Source: CAZAFC01 sp964484675
Lineage (GTDB): Bacteria > Patescibacteriota > Saccharimonadia > Saccharimonadales > UBA4665
Length of the DNA: 64,000 nt
NCBI GenBank assembly: GCA_964484675.1
Contig: CAZAFC010000007.1
Location: forward strand, 12,408 to 76,407
Reading direction: 5' to 3'
Shown here: piece by piece, positions 42,805-52,201 of the stretch
Position numbering within the stretch: the first letter of the stretch is position 1
Layout of the letters: every line of letters starts with the position of its first letter
Notes under the pieces: model-generated
The model's input: only the letters and a program-made list of their open reading frames with translations
The model's database searches: none
What the model was told of the DNA's origin: nothing
Position numbers and translations under genes: made by a program

Positions 42805-44121
42805 TTACGCCAGCACACGGATAACTTCTTCGATCGACGTCTCCCCACGCAACGCCTTGATAAGTCCGTCGAGCGCAATTGGAATCATGCCGTCCTTGAT
42901 GGCAGCCACGGTGATGGCGACAGCCGGATTGTCGGGTGCCAGAATCGCTTTTTGCACGTGGTTTGTGCGCGTAATGACCTCGGCGATAATCGTGTTACCC
43001 AAGTAGCCGCGGTGCTGGCAGTGCTCACAGCCCTGATCGCTCGCACGCCAAGCGTGCGTGAGGTTGGCGGCCGTCGTGTTGAGAAGTGTTTCCTCGCCGA
43101 CATGCTGCGCCAAGGCTTGGCTCTCCAGCTCATGGACATGCTTGCGCGCGGCTGGCGTGCCGACGCCGAACTGCTGCTCAATTGCTTTACGAGCTTCGTT
43201 GGTAAGCGGGTAGCGTTCGCGGCAATGTGGGCAGAGCCGGCGCACGAGTCGCTGGCCGATAGCCATCGTCAGGCAGGCGCCGAGCATGAAGGGTTCCACG
43301 CCGAAGGCGCGTACCGTTGCGACGGCATCGGCAGCACTGTCGGCGTGAGCACCGGCCAACACCGCATGGCCACTGCTGGCAGTCTGCACGGCTAGCTTGG
43401 TGCTGGTGGCGCTCGGCAAGCTGCTCACCATAATGACATTCGGGTCTTGCTTGAGGACGGCCCGCAGCGCGTTGGCGCTTGAAATCCCGGCCCGGTGATG
43501 CACCTGCGTTTGCGCGACGCCATGTATAGATTGCTCGGCCGAATCCTCGATCGTAGCGACGCTATTATATGGTGTGTTGAGCAAGCTCACGAGCGCGTGC
43601 AGAGTAGCCGAAACGCCGTCGTGCTTGCGGCCGGCGACAAGAGTGAAACCTGTCTGGCGCGTGAGGCCCAGCTGTATTTCGCGCAGCGTCGTCCCCCAAA
43701 AACCGAGCTCTTCAAGTGTGGCCGGCTGCTGGCGAGTTTTCACCAGATGCAGCACGAGCTTTTCGCCCCCCAACACCGGCAGCGTGCTCACGCGAATGCT
43801 AAAATCCTGGCTTGCAATCGTTGCGACAAAAACGCCTTCTTGCGGCAGTGATGTATCGTCCGGATTGAGATTGGCCCGAGCTTTGAGCTGAGCGGCCAGC
43901 GCCGTGAGCGCACCGAGCGGTAGCTTGTGCATGCTCCTGAGCACACCGTCGATCCGGTAGCGAACTTGCACATACGCCTCATGCGGCTCGATGTGAATGT
44001 CGCTCGCCTCGTGACTAGCGCCATGCTCAAGCAACAGCGTGATCGTCTGTGCCACCTGCTCATCGCTAAATTTCCCGGCATTCCCCAAGAGTCGCCCCAA
44101 AAATGCATCTTTCACGCTCAT
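42805..44121 (-). CDS. PilB/GspE-family protein with degenerate nucleotide-binding motifs
   Basis: The 438-residue protein aligns with PilB/GspE: SDIHIEPHEAYVQVRYRIDGVL, GEKLVLHLV, TIEDSAEQSIHGVAQTQV, LRAVLKQDPNVIMV, GQRLVRRLCPHC and GCEHCQHRGYLGN (zinc tetracysteine intact). Walker A (residues 164-172) reads GRKHDGVSA instead of GPTGSGKTT, and the Walker B GEIRD is replaced by SSLPS (near residues 233-237). ATP hydrolysis is therefore unlikely; it may be a structural or regulatory partner of a true PilB elsewhere. ATG 44121 is chosen because AGGAG and TATAAT precede it closely. Confidence 0.85.
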   Translation of the reverse strand: MSVKDAFLGRLLGNAGKFSDEQVAQTITLLLEHGASHEASDIHIEPHEAYVQVRYRIDGVLRSMHKLPLGALTALAAQLKARANLNPDDTSLPQEGVFVATIASQDFSIRVSTLPVLGGEKLVLHLVKTRQQPATLEELGFWGTTLREIQLGLTRQTGFTLVAGRKHDGVSATLHALVSLLNTPYNSVATIEDSAEQSIHGVAQTQVHHRAGISSANALRAVLKQDPNVIMVSSLPSATSTKLAVQTASSGHAVLAGAHADSAADAVATVRAFGVEPFMLGACLTMAIGQRLVRRLCPHCRERYPLTNEARKAIEQQFGVGTPAARKHVHELESQALAQHVGEETLLNTTAANLTHAWRASDQGCEHCQHRGYLGNTIIAEVITRTNHVQKAILAPDNPAVAITVAAIKDGMIPIALDGLIKALRGETSIEEVIRVLA

Positions 44122-44335
44122 GTTGCTCCTATTATACCCGCCAACCATAACCATTGTAAGTACTTTTGTGGTTTTTGGCGGCAACCTTGGGGAGCGTATC
44201 TGGCCAGCGCTCATAATAATAAGGATGAGCGCCGCGTTAAGAGGCGTTTTACTGCCATGTCTGGCGCAATTTGATAGTTGCATCCGGCACGAGCCTCATG
44301 TATTATCGCCGCGGCAAGGTGCTCGGAAGCGACAT

Positions 44336-44364
44336 TTGCCGAGCCAGTTCGGTGCTGGTATACT
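44336..44364 (+). promoter_or_regulatory. Promoter of recA
   Basis: TTGCCG (44336-44341) and TATACT (44359-44364) at 17-base spacing give a leader of about 46 nt with GGAGGG 5 bases before the ATG. I see no LexA-type operator. The stretch 44122-44335 otherwise holds only the promoter of the divergent PilB-like gene. Confidence 0.75.
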
Positions 44365-44416
44365 ATAGTTATAAGTCAGTTGCGACAGGTTGGGCTAGCA
44401 TACTCGGAGGGTTATT

Positions 44417-45469
44417 ATGGCGGAAGAAAAATCAAAGAAATCGGCGAAAGAGCTGAAAAGCATGCAAGACGTCGGGCCTGATGGCGATGGCAAGTCCAAG
44501 GCGTTAGGCCTCGCGCTCGATCAGATCGAAAAGCAATTCGGTAAAGGTTCGATTATGAAGCTCGGCGAGGCACAAGTCGTGAAGGTGGACTGCTACCCCA
44601 CGGGCGCGATTTCGCTCGATTTGGCGCTCGGCGGCGGCATTCCGCGCGGCAGAATTATCGAAATTTACGGGCCGGAGTCAAGCGGCAAAACGACGCTCAC
44701 GCTGCACGCCATCGCCGAAGTGCAGCGCAGCGGCGGCACCGCGGCGTTTATAGACGCCGAGCATGCACTCGATCCGAGCTACGCCAAGCGCATCGGCGTT
44801 GATGTCGAAAACTTGCTGCTCAGCCAGCCGGACAACGGCGAGCAAGCGCTTGAAATTGTCGAGACGCTGGTTCGTTCAAGCGCGGTTGATCTGATTGTTG
44901 TTGACTCAGTTGCTGCGCTGGTGCCGCGTGCCGAAATCGAGGGTGACATGGGTGATAGCTTGCCCGGACTGCAGGCACGCCTGATGAGCCAAGCACTGCG
45001 CAAGCTCACCGGCATCGTCAACAAATCGAACGCCACTGTCGTTTTCATCAACCAAATCCGCATGAAAATCGGCGTCATGTTCGGCAACCCGGAGACGACC
45101 ACCGGTGGCAACGCACTCAAATTCTATGCTTCGGTTCGCATGGACATCCGGCGCATTGGGCAAATCAAGCAAGGCGAAAGTGTCATTGGCAACCGCACGC
45201 GCGTTAAAGTCGTGAAGAACAAGATCGCGCCGCCGTTCCGCGAAGCCGAGTTCGACATTATGTACAACGAAGGCATTAGCAAGAGTGGCGACGTGCTCGA
45301 CCAGGCAGTTATCCACAATATTGTCGAGAAATCCGGCGCGTGGTTCGCGTATGGCGAAGGCAAGATTGGCCAGGGCCGTGAAGCCGCTAAAACCTACCTC
45401 AACGAACATCCAGACGTGCTTGTCGAAATTGTCGAAAAAGTAGTGAGCGCCGCCACGCCCAAAGAGTAA
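44417..45469 (+). CDS. recA: Recombinase RecA
   Basis: The 350-residue strand-exchange protein has Walker A YGPESSGKTTL near residue 85, LIVVDSVAALVPRAEIEGDMGD, loop L2 region FINQIRMKIGVMFGNPETTTGGNALKFY and the signature ALRKLTGIVNK. A conventional leader with strong Shine-Dalgarno sets it apart from the leaderless genes around it. recX follows 91 nt downstream. Confidence 0.98.
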   Translation: MAEEKSKKSAKELKSMQDVGPDGDGKSKALGLALDQIEKQFGKGSIMKLGEAQVVKVDCYPTGAISLDLALGGGIPRGRIIEIYGPESSGKTTLTLHAIAEVQRSGGTAAFIDAEHALDPSYAKRIGVDVENLLLSQPDNGEQALEIVETLVRSSAVDLIVVDSVAALVPRAEIEGDMGDSLPGLQARLMSQALRKLTGIVNKSNATVVFINQIRMKIGVMFGNPETTTGGNALKFYASVRMDIRRIGQIKQGESVIGNRTRVKVVKNKIAPPFREAEFDIMYNEGISKSGDVLDQAVIHNIVEKSGAWFAYGEGKIGQGREAAKTYLNEHPDVLVEIVEKVVSAATPKE

Positions 45470-45560
45470 TATTTCCCAAGGCGTTTGCTCGGCATGCAGC
45501 TCAGACGCGCAAATCAGGCAGGCCTCACAAAAGATAGGGCAGAAATCGCACCAAGAAGCT

Positions 45561-46166
45561 ATGAAAATCACCGCTATCAAGCAACAGCTTAAGCGTGTCG
45601 ACCGGTATTCGGTTTTTGTCGACGACGCTTACGCATTTAGTTTGAGCGAGGCTGCACTCCTTTCGAGCGGTCTGGCGAGCGGCCAGGAATTGAGTGCTGC
45701 TCAGCTTGCAGATCTCAAGGAGACATCTCATGCCGATAAGGCTTACGGCAATGCGCTTCGCTATGTGGCGCTGAGGCCGCGAAGCGAATGGGAGCTCACG
45801 AGCTATCTGGCGCGCAGAGAAGTCGACCAGCCTGTTGTTCAGCAAATCACCGAAAAACTTCGATCGCTTGATCTGCTCGATGATCACAAGTTTGCTGAAA
45901 GCTGGGTCGCTAATCGCCGGCTGCTCAAGCCCGTCAGCATACGGCGGCTCACCCAAGAACTTAAGCAAAAACATGTGGCTGACGACATAATTTTGCAGGT
46001 GCTGCAAGCTGACGAAGTGGTCGAATCGGACGTCCTGGCTGAGCTGGTCGCGCGCAAGCGGCGGCAAGCAAAATATCAAGACAATACAAAACTAATGCAG
46101 TACCTGGCACGCCAAGGTTTTGGCTACGATGACATTAAGCGGGTGCTGGCGCAAGGCCCAGACTAG
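45561..46166 (+). CDS. recX: RecA modulator RecX
   Basis: A 201-residue RecX protein: RYSVFVDDAYAFSLSEAALL at the N-terminus, then three-helix repeats ALRYVALRPRSEWELTSYLARR, LRSLDLLDDHKFAESWVANRR and LARQGFGYDDIKRVL. RecX limits RecA filaments. The pairing with recA on the same strand is typical. Confidence 0.9.
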   Translation: MKITAIKQQLKRVDRYSVFVDDAYAFSLSEAALLSSGLASGQELSAAQLADLKETSHADKAYGNALRYVALRPRSEWELTSYLARREVDQPVVQQITEKLRSLDLLDDHKFAESWVANRRLLKPVSIRRLTQELKQKHVADDIILQVLQADEVVESDVLAELVARKRRQAKYQDNTKLMQYLARQGFGYDDIKRVLAQGPD

Positions 46167-46349
46167 GTATCTATTCCTTCGCAGCAAGGGAACGCCCAAA
46201 CAGCTGGCTCGTTACTTGCCCCTCGGCTAACCACCGGAGTGAAGTTTACGATTCCCGCCAAGTAAATTGTTGGCCTATTTTGTTGAAAACCAGATCAACT
46301 TCGCCACATGTCGCTACGCTGGCCACTACTCACCGCGCCGCAGATGGAT

Positions 46350-46865
46350 TTACGCGATGGCCTTGGCGCCTATCGGCACCGTGCCGTGCAGGTCATTGAC
46401 GACGATGGTCGTATCGGTAATTTCGATAATCTGCGTGCGGTCGATACCTAAATTCCCACCAGAAAAACTCTTTATAAACGACTGCGTCACATAGATTTTT
46501 TGAATAAACATCGAGTCAATCTCCGTAGCAAAATCTACAACTTTTCCAATCTTGTGTTTGCTAGCGGTCACGACTTGCTTGCCGATAGGCGTAAAATTAA
46601 TCTTGAGAATGGCCTGCAGGCGCACCAGATCAGCGGGCTCGACCAAAACGTCGTGGTCATTGATGACAAAACCCTCGGCGATCAAGTCGCGAATATCCTG
46701 GTCAAGCAGTATAAGCTGGCGCCGATCGCGATTATCCTGCACATAAAAACCCTCGATCTTGAGGTTGTTCGGGTTGATGATCGGCTGCAGCGTCTTCGCA
46801 ACTGGCGCATTGGCGCGCAAACTCAGAACAGGCTGATTCAGAAGCGACTCACTCAACTGCAACAT
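46350..46865 (-). CDS. PRC-barrel domain protein
   Basis: A 171-residue protein with two PRC-barrel-like halves (LLNQPVLSLRANAPVAKTLQPIINPNNLKIEGFYV and PIGKQVVTASKHKIGKVVDFATEIDSMFIQKIYV). Such domains occur in RNA-processing and sporulation-related small proteins; the role here is unknown. TATAAT (46872-46877, minus strand) ends 6 bases before the ATG, which decides this start over a longer frame to 46946. Confidence 0.78.
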   Translation of the reverse strand: MLQLSESLLNQPVLSLRANAPVAKTLQPIINPNNLKIEGFYVQDNRDRRQLILLDQDIRDLIAEGFVINDHDVLVEPADLVRLQAILKINFTPIGKQVVTASKHKIGKVVDFATEIDSMFIQKIYVTQSFIKSFSGGNLGIDRTQIIEITDTTIVVNDLHGTVPIGAKAIA

Positions 46866-46938
46866 GCTTTTATTATAGCGCACTCGCGGCGCATGAAAAG
46901 GGCTTGCAATCCGGACGAACCTTGCGTATGATCGCGCC

Positions 46939-48642
46939 GTGCCCAAAAAACGTCTGCCGATTTTGTTGCAAATAAGTACCGCGCTCTTGTTCGTGATGGG
47001 GCCGTTGCCGGCGCGAGCTGACTCGAGCGCAAGCGGTGCCGCGCCAGGGAATCAAACTGGCTCCGCACAGGCTGCCTACGCGCCGATAGTTATTACCGAA
47101 ATGCAAGCGGGCAGCACGGCGAGCGCCTCAGAGGAATTTATCGAGCTGTACAATCAGTCGGCGCAGGCCATCGATTTGACGGCCGGGCATTGGCAGGTAC
47201 AGGTCGCTTCGTCAAAAGCATCGTCTTGGGCAAGCCCGCTTCGGACTATCTCGCTGGCGGGAAATCTTGGGTCGGGCGAGTATTATCTGCTCGCGAGCAA
47301 TTATCAGGCGCCAGGAGCAAGCGGCGGGTACCTCAATACTGCGGCTGACGCGACTTTTAGCGCCGGACTGTCTGCAGAGTCGGGCCACGTTCGCGTGGTG
47401 TATACGGCTTCGCCCACATCTGGGACGACGGGTGCTCAAGTTATTGACGATGAGCTGGAGTGGACCACGACTACTGGTAGCCAGATGACTTCGGCATCGA
47501 TTGACAATCGTGCCCCATTTGTACTGAGTGCGGCCTTGGTGCCCGGGTCGAGCCTCAAGCGCGTTATTCACCCGGATGGCACATTTGCTGATACTGATAC
47601 CGATAGCGCTGATTTTGTGTTGTCGCTTTGCCCGTCGCCAACCACTTCGCATGCCGCGGCATCTGGCGGGCAAGGGGCTGTGACAAGCGAACCGCACCAA
47701 GCCTCGGCAAGTGATTCGAATCTCCCGACTGCGCCCGTGGCGACGGTGGTCGATGCTATCAACCAAGCCTGCGCTGCGCCGCCGAGCGGTTCAACGCAAT
47801 CGACTGGCGATAGCGCTACGGATGGTGTATCCCCGCCACAGGTTGAACCGCCCGTCGCAGAGCCAGATCAACCCTCGCAAGCCGATGGTGCCCCGCTGGT
47901 ATCGCAACCGACAATGCCCGCAGATGACGTTGGTCTCATGTCGCCCCAGATCACTGAGCTTTTGCCAAATCCGGCGGCCCCGCAAACCGATGCTGCTGAC
48001 GAATTTGTCGAACTGTACAATGGCAATGCGCAGCCGTTCGATGTAAGTGGCTTTGCCCTCGAAACGGGTGCCAAAGCCAAGCATCATTACATCTTCCCGA
48101 GTGGAACGATGCTGCCGAGCCATGGGTTTGTGGCATATTTTTCAGGTACCACAGGAATTGCGCTCAGTAATGCGAGCGGCCAAGTGAGCCTTCTTGACCC
48201 GTTTGGTAGCCGGCTCGACGAGACAGATCCGTATGGCACGGCCAAAGAGGGACAAGCGTGGGCATTGGCATACGGCGCGTGGCAGTGGACGACAACTCCG
48301 ACGCCCAATGCGCCGAATGCCATCAAGATGGTTTCATCTTCTGCTAGTAAGGCTAAATCAGGCGCATCGAGCACCAAGGCAGTCACCGCTAGAGCCACGG
48401 CAGGCAGCAAAAAAGCAGCCAAGTCACCTCCTGCGATGGCCTCAGGGGGTGAAGTTTCGGGCGTGGCTGCCGCAGACACGCCACTGCACCCGGGTGTACT
48501 TGCGGCCGCCACCTTGTTCGCGGTACTATACGGGGCGTATGAGTACCGTGCAGACGTGGCAAATCGAATCAACCAGCTCCGAAAATACCGAGCATATCGC
48601 CGAGAACGTCGGCCGAGCCTTGCGTGGTGGCGAGGTGATTGA
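46939..48642 (+). CDS. Surface protein with two lamin-tail domains
   Basis: The 567-residue protein has a signal peptide (cleavage near residue 27, ARA-DS), a first lamin-tail-like domain (IVITEMQAGSTASASEEFIELYNQS), a Ser/Pro/Gln-rich linker, a second one (QITELLPNPAAPQTDAADEFVELYNG), an Ala/Ser/Lys-rich stretch and a C-terminal membrane anchor with a strongly basic tail. It is probably an adhesive or structural cell-surface protein. The start is GTG, 6 bases after TATGAT (46927-46932). Its last 104 nt overlap tsaE in another frame. Confidence 0.83.
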   Translation: MPKKRLPILLQISTALLFVMGPLPARADSSASGAAPGNQTGSAQAAYAPIVITEMQAGSTASASEEFIELYNQSAQAIDLTAGHWQVQVASSKASSWASPLRTISLAGNLGSGEYYLLASNYQAPGASGGYLNTAADATFSAGLSAESGHVRVVYTASPTSGTTGAQVIDDELEWTTTTGSQMTSASIDNRAPFVLSAALVPGSSLKRVIHPDGTFADTDTDSADFVLSLCPSPTTSHAAASGGQGAVTSEPHQASASDSNLPTAPVATVVDAINQACAAPPSGSTQSTGDSATDGVSPPQVEPPVAEPDQPSQADGAPLVSQPTMPADDVGLMSPQITELLPNPAAPQTDAADEFVELYNGNAQPFDVSGFALETGAKAKHHYIFPSGTMLPSHGFVAYFSGTTGIALSNASGQVSLLDPFGSRLDETDPYGTAKEGQAWALAYGAWQWTTTPTPNAPNAIKMVSSSASKAKSGASSTKAVTARATAGSKKAAKSPPAMASGGEVSGVAAADTPLHPGVLAAATLFAVLYGAYEYRADVANRINQLRKYRAYRRERRPSLAWWRGD

Positions 48643-49009
48643 GCTCGCCAGTGATCTGGGCGGCGGCAAAACTACCTTTGTGCGAGGATTGGTGCGCGGA
48701 ATGGGCAGCAGCGATCGAGTGGCGAGCCCGACATTTACGCTGAGTCGCGTCTATCGGGCTGGTCCGAAGCAGGTGCAACACTTTGATTTCTATCGCTTAC
48801 CCGAGCCAGGTCTGATGCGCGAAGAATTGGCAGAAGTGCTTAACGACCCTGACACTATCACCGTTGTGGAATGGGCAGATGTACTGCATGATACTCTGCC
48901 CAGGCAACGACTCACAATTACGATTGCACACACACCGGCTGGCGCGCGTAAGCTGACATTTACCGCGCCAGATACACTTGCTTATTTGGTAGAGGCGGCA
49001 AAACAATGA
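48539..49009 (+). CDS. tsaE: tRNA t6A biosynthesis ATPase TsaE
   Basis: TsaE supports synthesis of the N6-threonylcarbamoyl adenosine modification at tRNA position 37. The 156-residue protein has P-loop DLGGGKTTF, SPTFTLSRVY, HFDFYRL and TVVEWADVL. The start ATG 48539 lies 104 nt inside the preceding gene; TATACG (48527-48532) ends 6 bases before it, so it may have its own promoter there. It overlaps tsaB by ATGA. Confidence 0.93.
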   Translation: MSTVQTWQIESTSSENTEHIAENVGRALRGGEVIELASDLGGGKTTFVRGLVRGMGSSDRVASPTFTLSRVYRAGPKQVQHFDFYRLPEPGLMREELAEVLNDPDTITVVEWADVLHDTLPRQRLTITIAHTPAGARKLTFTAPDTLAYLVEAAKQ

Positions 49010-49398
49010 TTGTCATAAGCATCCGCACCGACAATCCTGAGGCTGAGGTTGGCCTTTTTGATGACAAACAGCCGCTCGCGTACGAAGTATGGCATGCCCA
49101 CCGAACGTTATCGGCGACATTGCACCTCAAAATCGAGTCATTGCTGTCCCGCCAGAACCTCCGCTATCAGGACGTTGACGGCATTGTTTGCTATGAAGGC
49201 CCAGGCAGTTTTACGGGTTTGAGAATGGGGATTACCACCGGTAATGCACTTGCATATGGTCTTGGGTTGCCGATTGTCGCTTCGGCTGGCGAAGATTGGG
49301 CGCAGCGGGGAATTGAGCGACTGACTGCCGGTGAACAGGACGACATTGCACTGCCGCACTATGGTGCCGACGTGCATATTACGACACCACGTAAGTAG
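49006..49398 (+). CDS. tsaB: tRNA t6A biosynthesis protein TsaB, short form
   Basis: A 130-residue protein with the TsaB core: DGIVCYEGPGSFTGLRMGITTGNALAYGLGLPI. It is about 100 residues shorter than E. coli TsaB and lacks the second subdomain, but it ends in a plausible short C-terminus (YGADVHITTPRK) and is coupled to tsaE, so it seems complete for a CPR form rather than truncated. The 275 nt to rny contain no gene I can support. Confidence 0.87.
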   Translation: MIVISIRTDNPEAEVGLFDDKQPLAYEVWHAHRTLSATLHLKIESLLSRQNLRYQDVDGIVCYEGPGSFTGLRMGITTGNALAYGLGLPIVASAGEDWAQRGIERLTAGEQDDIALPHYGADVHITTPRK

Positions 49399-49673
49399 CA
49401 CTCTGTGCCAGTTTCATGTCGAGAAACTCTCGCAAAATATTCCGTCGCGCTGGTTTCGTTATAGAGGTGTCGATAGGTCGTGGTTGCCGACGAGTCCAAA
49501 AAGGGGTACCATTACAGAGGATTGTCAGCTTTTTAAGACCAAATCCTATTTGACTAACGATAAAACCCAAAAAATCCTCGATTAGCTTCTACGCGAGCAC
49601 CGTGCATGACTAGTGAAGTGAGAGCGATTGTCTGCCGCGAACGCACCAAGCCTCGAGAACAGAAAGGAACGCC

Positions 49674-51188
49674 ATGGACCCAATCAGCATTGTTGTTGCT
49701 GTGGTTGGCCTAGCCGTTGGCTTTGGTGCGAACAGCGCGATAGCCAAGCAAAAGCTCGGCTCTGCCAAAGACCAAGCCGAAAAAGAGCGCCGCAAGGCCA
49801 AGCGCGAAGCAGATAAGTTGCTCGACGAAGCACGCGAGGAAGCTGCCCGGCTCGCCGATCAAGCTCGCAAAGAAGAAAAAGCTCGTCGTGATGAGCTCAA
49901 GGATCTCGAGCAGCGGCTTGTAAAGCGTGAAAGTTCGCTGGATACCAAACTTGATGTACTCGACAAGCGCAACGAAAAATTGCGCAGAGGTGAGGACGAG
50001 GTCGAGCAGCTGAAGGAAGAAATCCGCGACATTCGCAAGCGCCAGCAAGAAAAACTCGAAAAAGTCGCCAAACTTTCCAAAGAAGAGGCTGCGGCCAAAT
50101 TGATCAAAATGACCGAACGCGATATTCGCGCGGATCTGACGGGCTTGGTGGCGAAGCTGCAGAATGAAGCCAAGGAAGAAGCCGAAGATCAGGCGGCGAT
50201 GATTATCGTCACAGCGATGGAGCGCATGGCGAGTGAAGTGACGGCTGAGCGCACGGTGACGAGCCTAAAGCTGAGCGACGACGAAATGAAGGGCCGCATC
50301 ATCGGCAAAGAGGGGCGCAACATCCAGGCGCTTCAGCGCGCAACGGGCGTTGACATCATGGTGGACGATACGCCCGGCTATGTGGTGCTCAGCTCGTTCG
50401 ATCCGGTGCGCCGCGAAGTCGCCCGTGAGGCGCTTGAGATGTTGATGAAAGATGGTCGGATTCACCCTGGACGTATCGAAGAGGTCGTTGAAAAAGCGCA
50501 GAAAAATGTCGAAAAAGAAGTCGTCCGTGCTGGCGAAGACGCCGCGCGCGAAGTCGGCATCATTGGCATTCCCAAAGAGATTGTGCACTTGCTGGGCGAG
50601 CTGAAATATCGCACGAGCTATGGCCAAAACGTGCTCAAGCACAGCACCGAGATGGCGCACATTGCCGGCATCATCGCCGAGGCGCTCGGTGCTGACATTA
50701 AGATCGCGAAGTATGCGGCGCTAGTGCATGACCTTGGTAAAGCTATGACGCACAAGATGGAGGGTAAGCACCACCATATTTCGGGCGAGATTTTGCGCAA
50801 ATATGGCGCGCCCGAAGCAGTGGCACTGGCGGCCGAACAACATCATGATGACGTTGAAGCTACCTCAGTTGAGGCGCTGATTATTCGAGTGGTCGATGCC
50901 ATCAGCGCTGCTCGTCCGGGCGCGCGAAACATCTCGGCTGAGAATTTTGTCGAACGCATGCGTGAGCTGGAAAATGTCGCCAATTCGTTTGAGGGCATCG
51001 AGAAATCGTACGCCATTTCGGCTGGCCGCGAAGTTCGCGTTTTTGTGAAGCCGCAGCATGTTGACGACCTGACGGCGATTCGGCTGGCCCGCGACATTGC
51101 CACCAAAATCGAATCAACGATGCAATATCCAGGCACCATCAAGGTGAACGTCATTCGTGAAACAAGAGCGATCGAGTTTGCCAAGTAA
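49674..51188 (+). CDS. rny: Ribonuclease Y
   Basis: A membrane-anchored endonuclease that starts mRNA decay. The 504-residue protein has an N-terminal helix (residues 4-22), a long coiled coil of charged residues (to about 175), a KH domain with GRIIGKEGRNIQALQ and an HD domain with HSTEMAHIAG and ALVHDLGKAMTH. AAAGGA precedes the ATG. The YmdB-like gene follows at 19 nt, as in Bacillus. Confidence 0.96.
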   Translation: MDPISIVVAVVGLAVGFGANSAIAKQKLGSAKDQAEKERRKAKREADKLLDEAREEAARLADQARKEEKARRDELKDLEQRLVKRESSLDTKLDVLDKRNEKLRRGEDEVEQLKEEIRDIRKRQQEKLEKVAKLSKEEAAAKLIKMTERDIRADLTGLVAKLQNEAKEEAEDQAAMIIVTAMERMASEVTAERTVTSLKLSDDEMKGRIIGKEGRNIQALQRATGVDIMVDDTPGYVVLSSFDPVRREVAREALEMLMKDGRIHPGRIEEVVEKAQKNVEKEVVRAGEDAAREVGIIGIPKEIVHLLGELKYRTSYGQNVLKHSTEMAHIAGIIAEALGADIKIAKYAALVHDLGKAMTHKMEGKHHHISGEILRKYGAPEAVALAAEQHHDDVEATSVEALIIRVVDAISAARPGARNISAENFVERMRELENVANSFEGIEKSYAISAGREVRVFVKPQHVDDLTAIRLARDIATKIESTMQYPGTIKVNVIRETRAIEFAK

Positions 51189-51207
51189 AGCAACAGGCTC
51201 CGCGTAA

Positions 51208-52011
51208 ATGAAGATTCTCTACATTGGTGACGTTATGGCTGAGCCGGGCATTAAAGTGGTCGAGCGCGTGCTGCCCGGCTTGCGCCGCGATCACCAACCG
51301 AGCCTGGTGATCGCGCAGGCCGAGAATTTGTCGGACGGCAAGGGCATTTGCCTGAGTGATTGGGCGCGGCTGCGCGCAGCAGGGGTGGATTTTGGCACTG
51401 GCGGCAATCATAGTCTCTTTCGTGAGGAAATATACCCACAGCTGAATGATCCCAATCAGCCGATTATCCGTCCAGCGAATTATCCCCCCGGCACGCCCGG
51501 ATTGGGGTACAAACAGATACAGACGCCGGCCGGCAGCGTGCTGGTAGTGAGTTTGCTCGGTCAGATTGTTGGCAAGGATGCTGGCGTGCCCGTGGACAAT
51601 CCGCTGGCGTCAATTGACCGGATTTTAGCGCAGGAAAAAGCAAAAAAGCACGTGGCAACGGTGGTTAATTTTCATGGTGATTACAGTAGTGAGAAGCGAA
51701 TTATCGGCTACTATCTTGATGGGCAGGTGAGCGCCGTGGTTGGTGACCACTGGCATGTGCCGACGGCTGATGCCGACGTGCTGCCGAAGGGCACGGCGCA
51801 TATCACGGACGTTGGCATGTGCGGCTCGCTTGATTCAAGCCTCGGCATCACCTTCGAGAGCGTAGTGCCGCGGTGGCGTGACAATGTGCCTGGCCGGAAT
51901 GTTCTGGCCGAGACCGGCCGGATGCAGTTCAACGCGCTGCTGATTGATCTTGATGAGACGATCGGCCGTGCTCGCAGCGCCGAGCTCATCCACCGCGTGC
52001 TCGAGAGCTAG
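51208..52011 (+). CDS. YmdB-type metallophosphoesterase
   Basis: A 267-residue member of the YmdB/TIGR00282 family: GDVMAEPGIKVV, AQAENLSDGKGI, FGTGGNHS, VNFHGDYSSEKR, VVGDHWHVPTADADVLPKGTAHITDVGMCG. Family members hydrolyse cyclic nucleotides and affect RNase Y-dependent mRNA levels. GGNH replaces the usual G(N)H context slightly but all metal-binding positions are present. It is the second gene of the rny operon. Confidence 0.92.
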   Translation: MKILYIGDVMAEPGIKVVERVLPGLRRDHQPSLVIAQAENLSDGKGICLSDWARLRAAGVDFGTGGNHSLFREEIYPQLNDPNQPIIRPANYPPGTPGLGYKQIQTPAGSVLVVSLLGQIVGKDAGVPVDNPLASIDRILAQEKAKKHVATVVNFHGDYSSEKRIIGYYLDGQVSAVVGDHWHVPTADADVLPKGTAHITDVGMCGSLDSSLGITFESVVPRWRDNVPGRNVLAETGRMQFNALLIDLDETIGRARSAELIHRVLES

Positions 52012-52199
52012 CCCTCCTTGCTGCCGAAGCCGATGAATGCCAGCAGCACGCTCGTAAACACATTGATGATTACAATTTTCACCGCGTCGAGCTTGCTGTT
52101 GAGCGCCATGAGAATCGCGCTGGCGAGCCAGATGGTGGCAATGACGCCTGCGGTGTAGGGGTATTTGATGAATAAAATCACGTCTTTGATCATGGCCAT
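52008..52199 (-). CDS. Small two-helix membrane protein, paralogue of 53898-54056
   Basis: A 63-residue protein with two membrane helices (AGVIATIWLASAILMAL and IVIINVFTSVLLAFIGFG). It resembles the small protein on the other side of the ABC1 kinase: ATIWLASAILMAL against ATIVLIWTAVILMAV, and both end in IGF-S-K. It starts 3 nt after the kinase stop, so it is in the same operon. Function is unknown. Confidence 0.7.
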   Translation of the reverse strand: MAMIKDVILFIKYPYTAGVIATIWLASAILMALNSKLDAVKIVIINVFTSVLLAFIGFGSKEG

Positions 52200-52201
52200 A
52201 G

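Noticed and set aside
49006..49398. tsaB as a truncated pseudogene
   Set aside because: Short TsaB forms are expected in CPR bacteria; the core motif is intact and the gene is coupled to tsaE.
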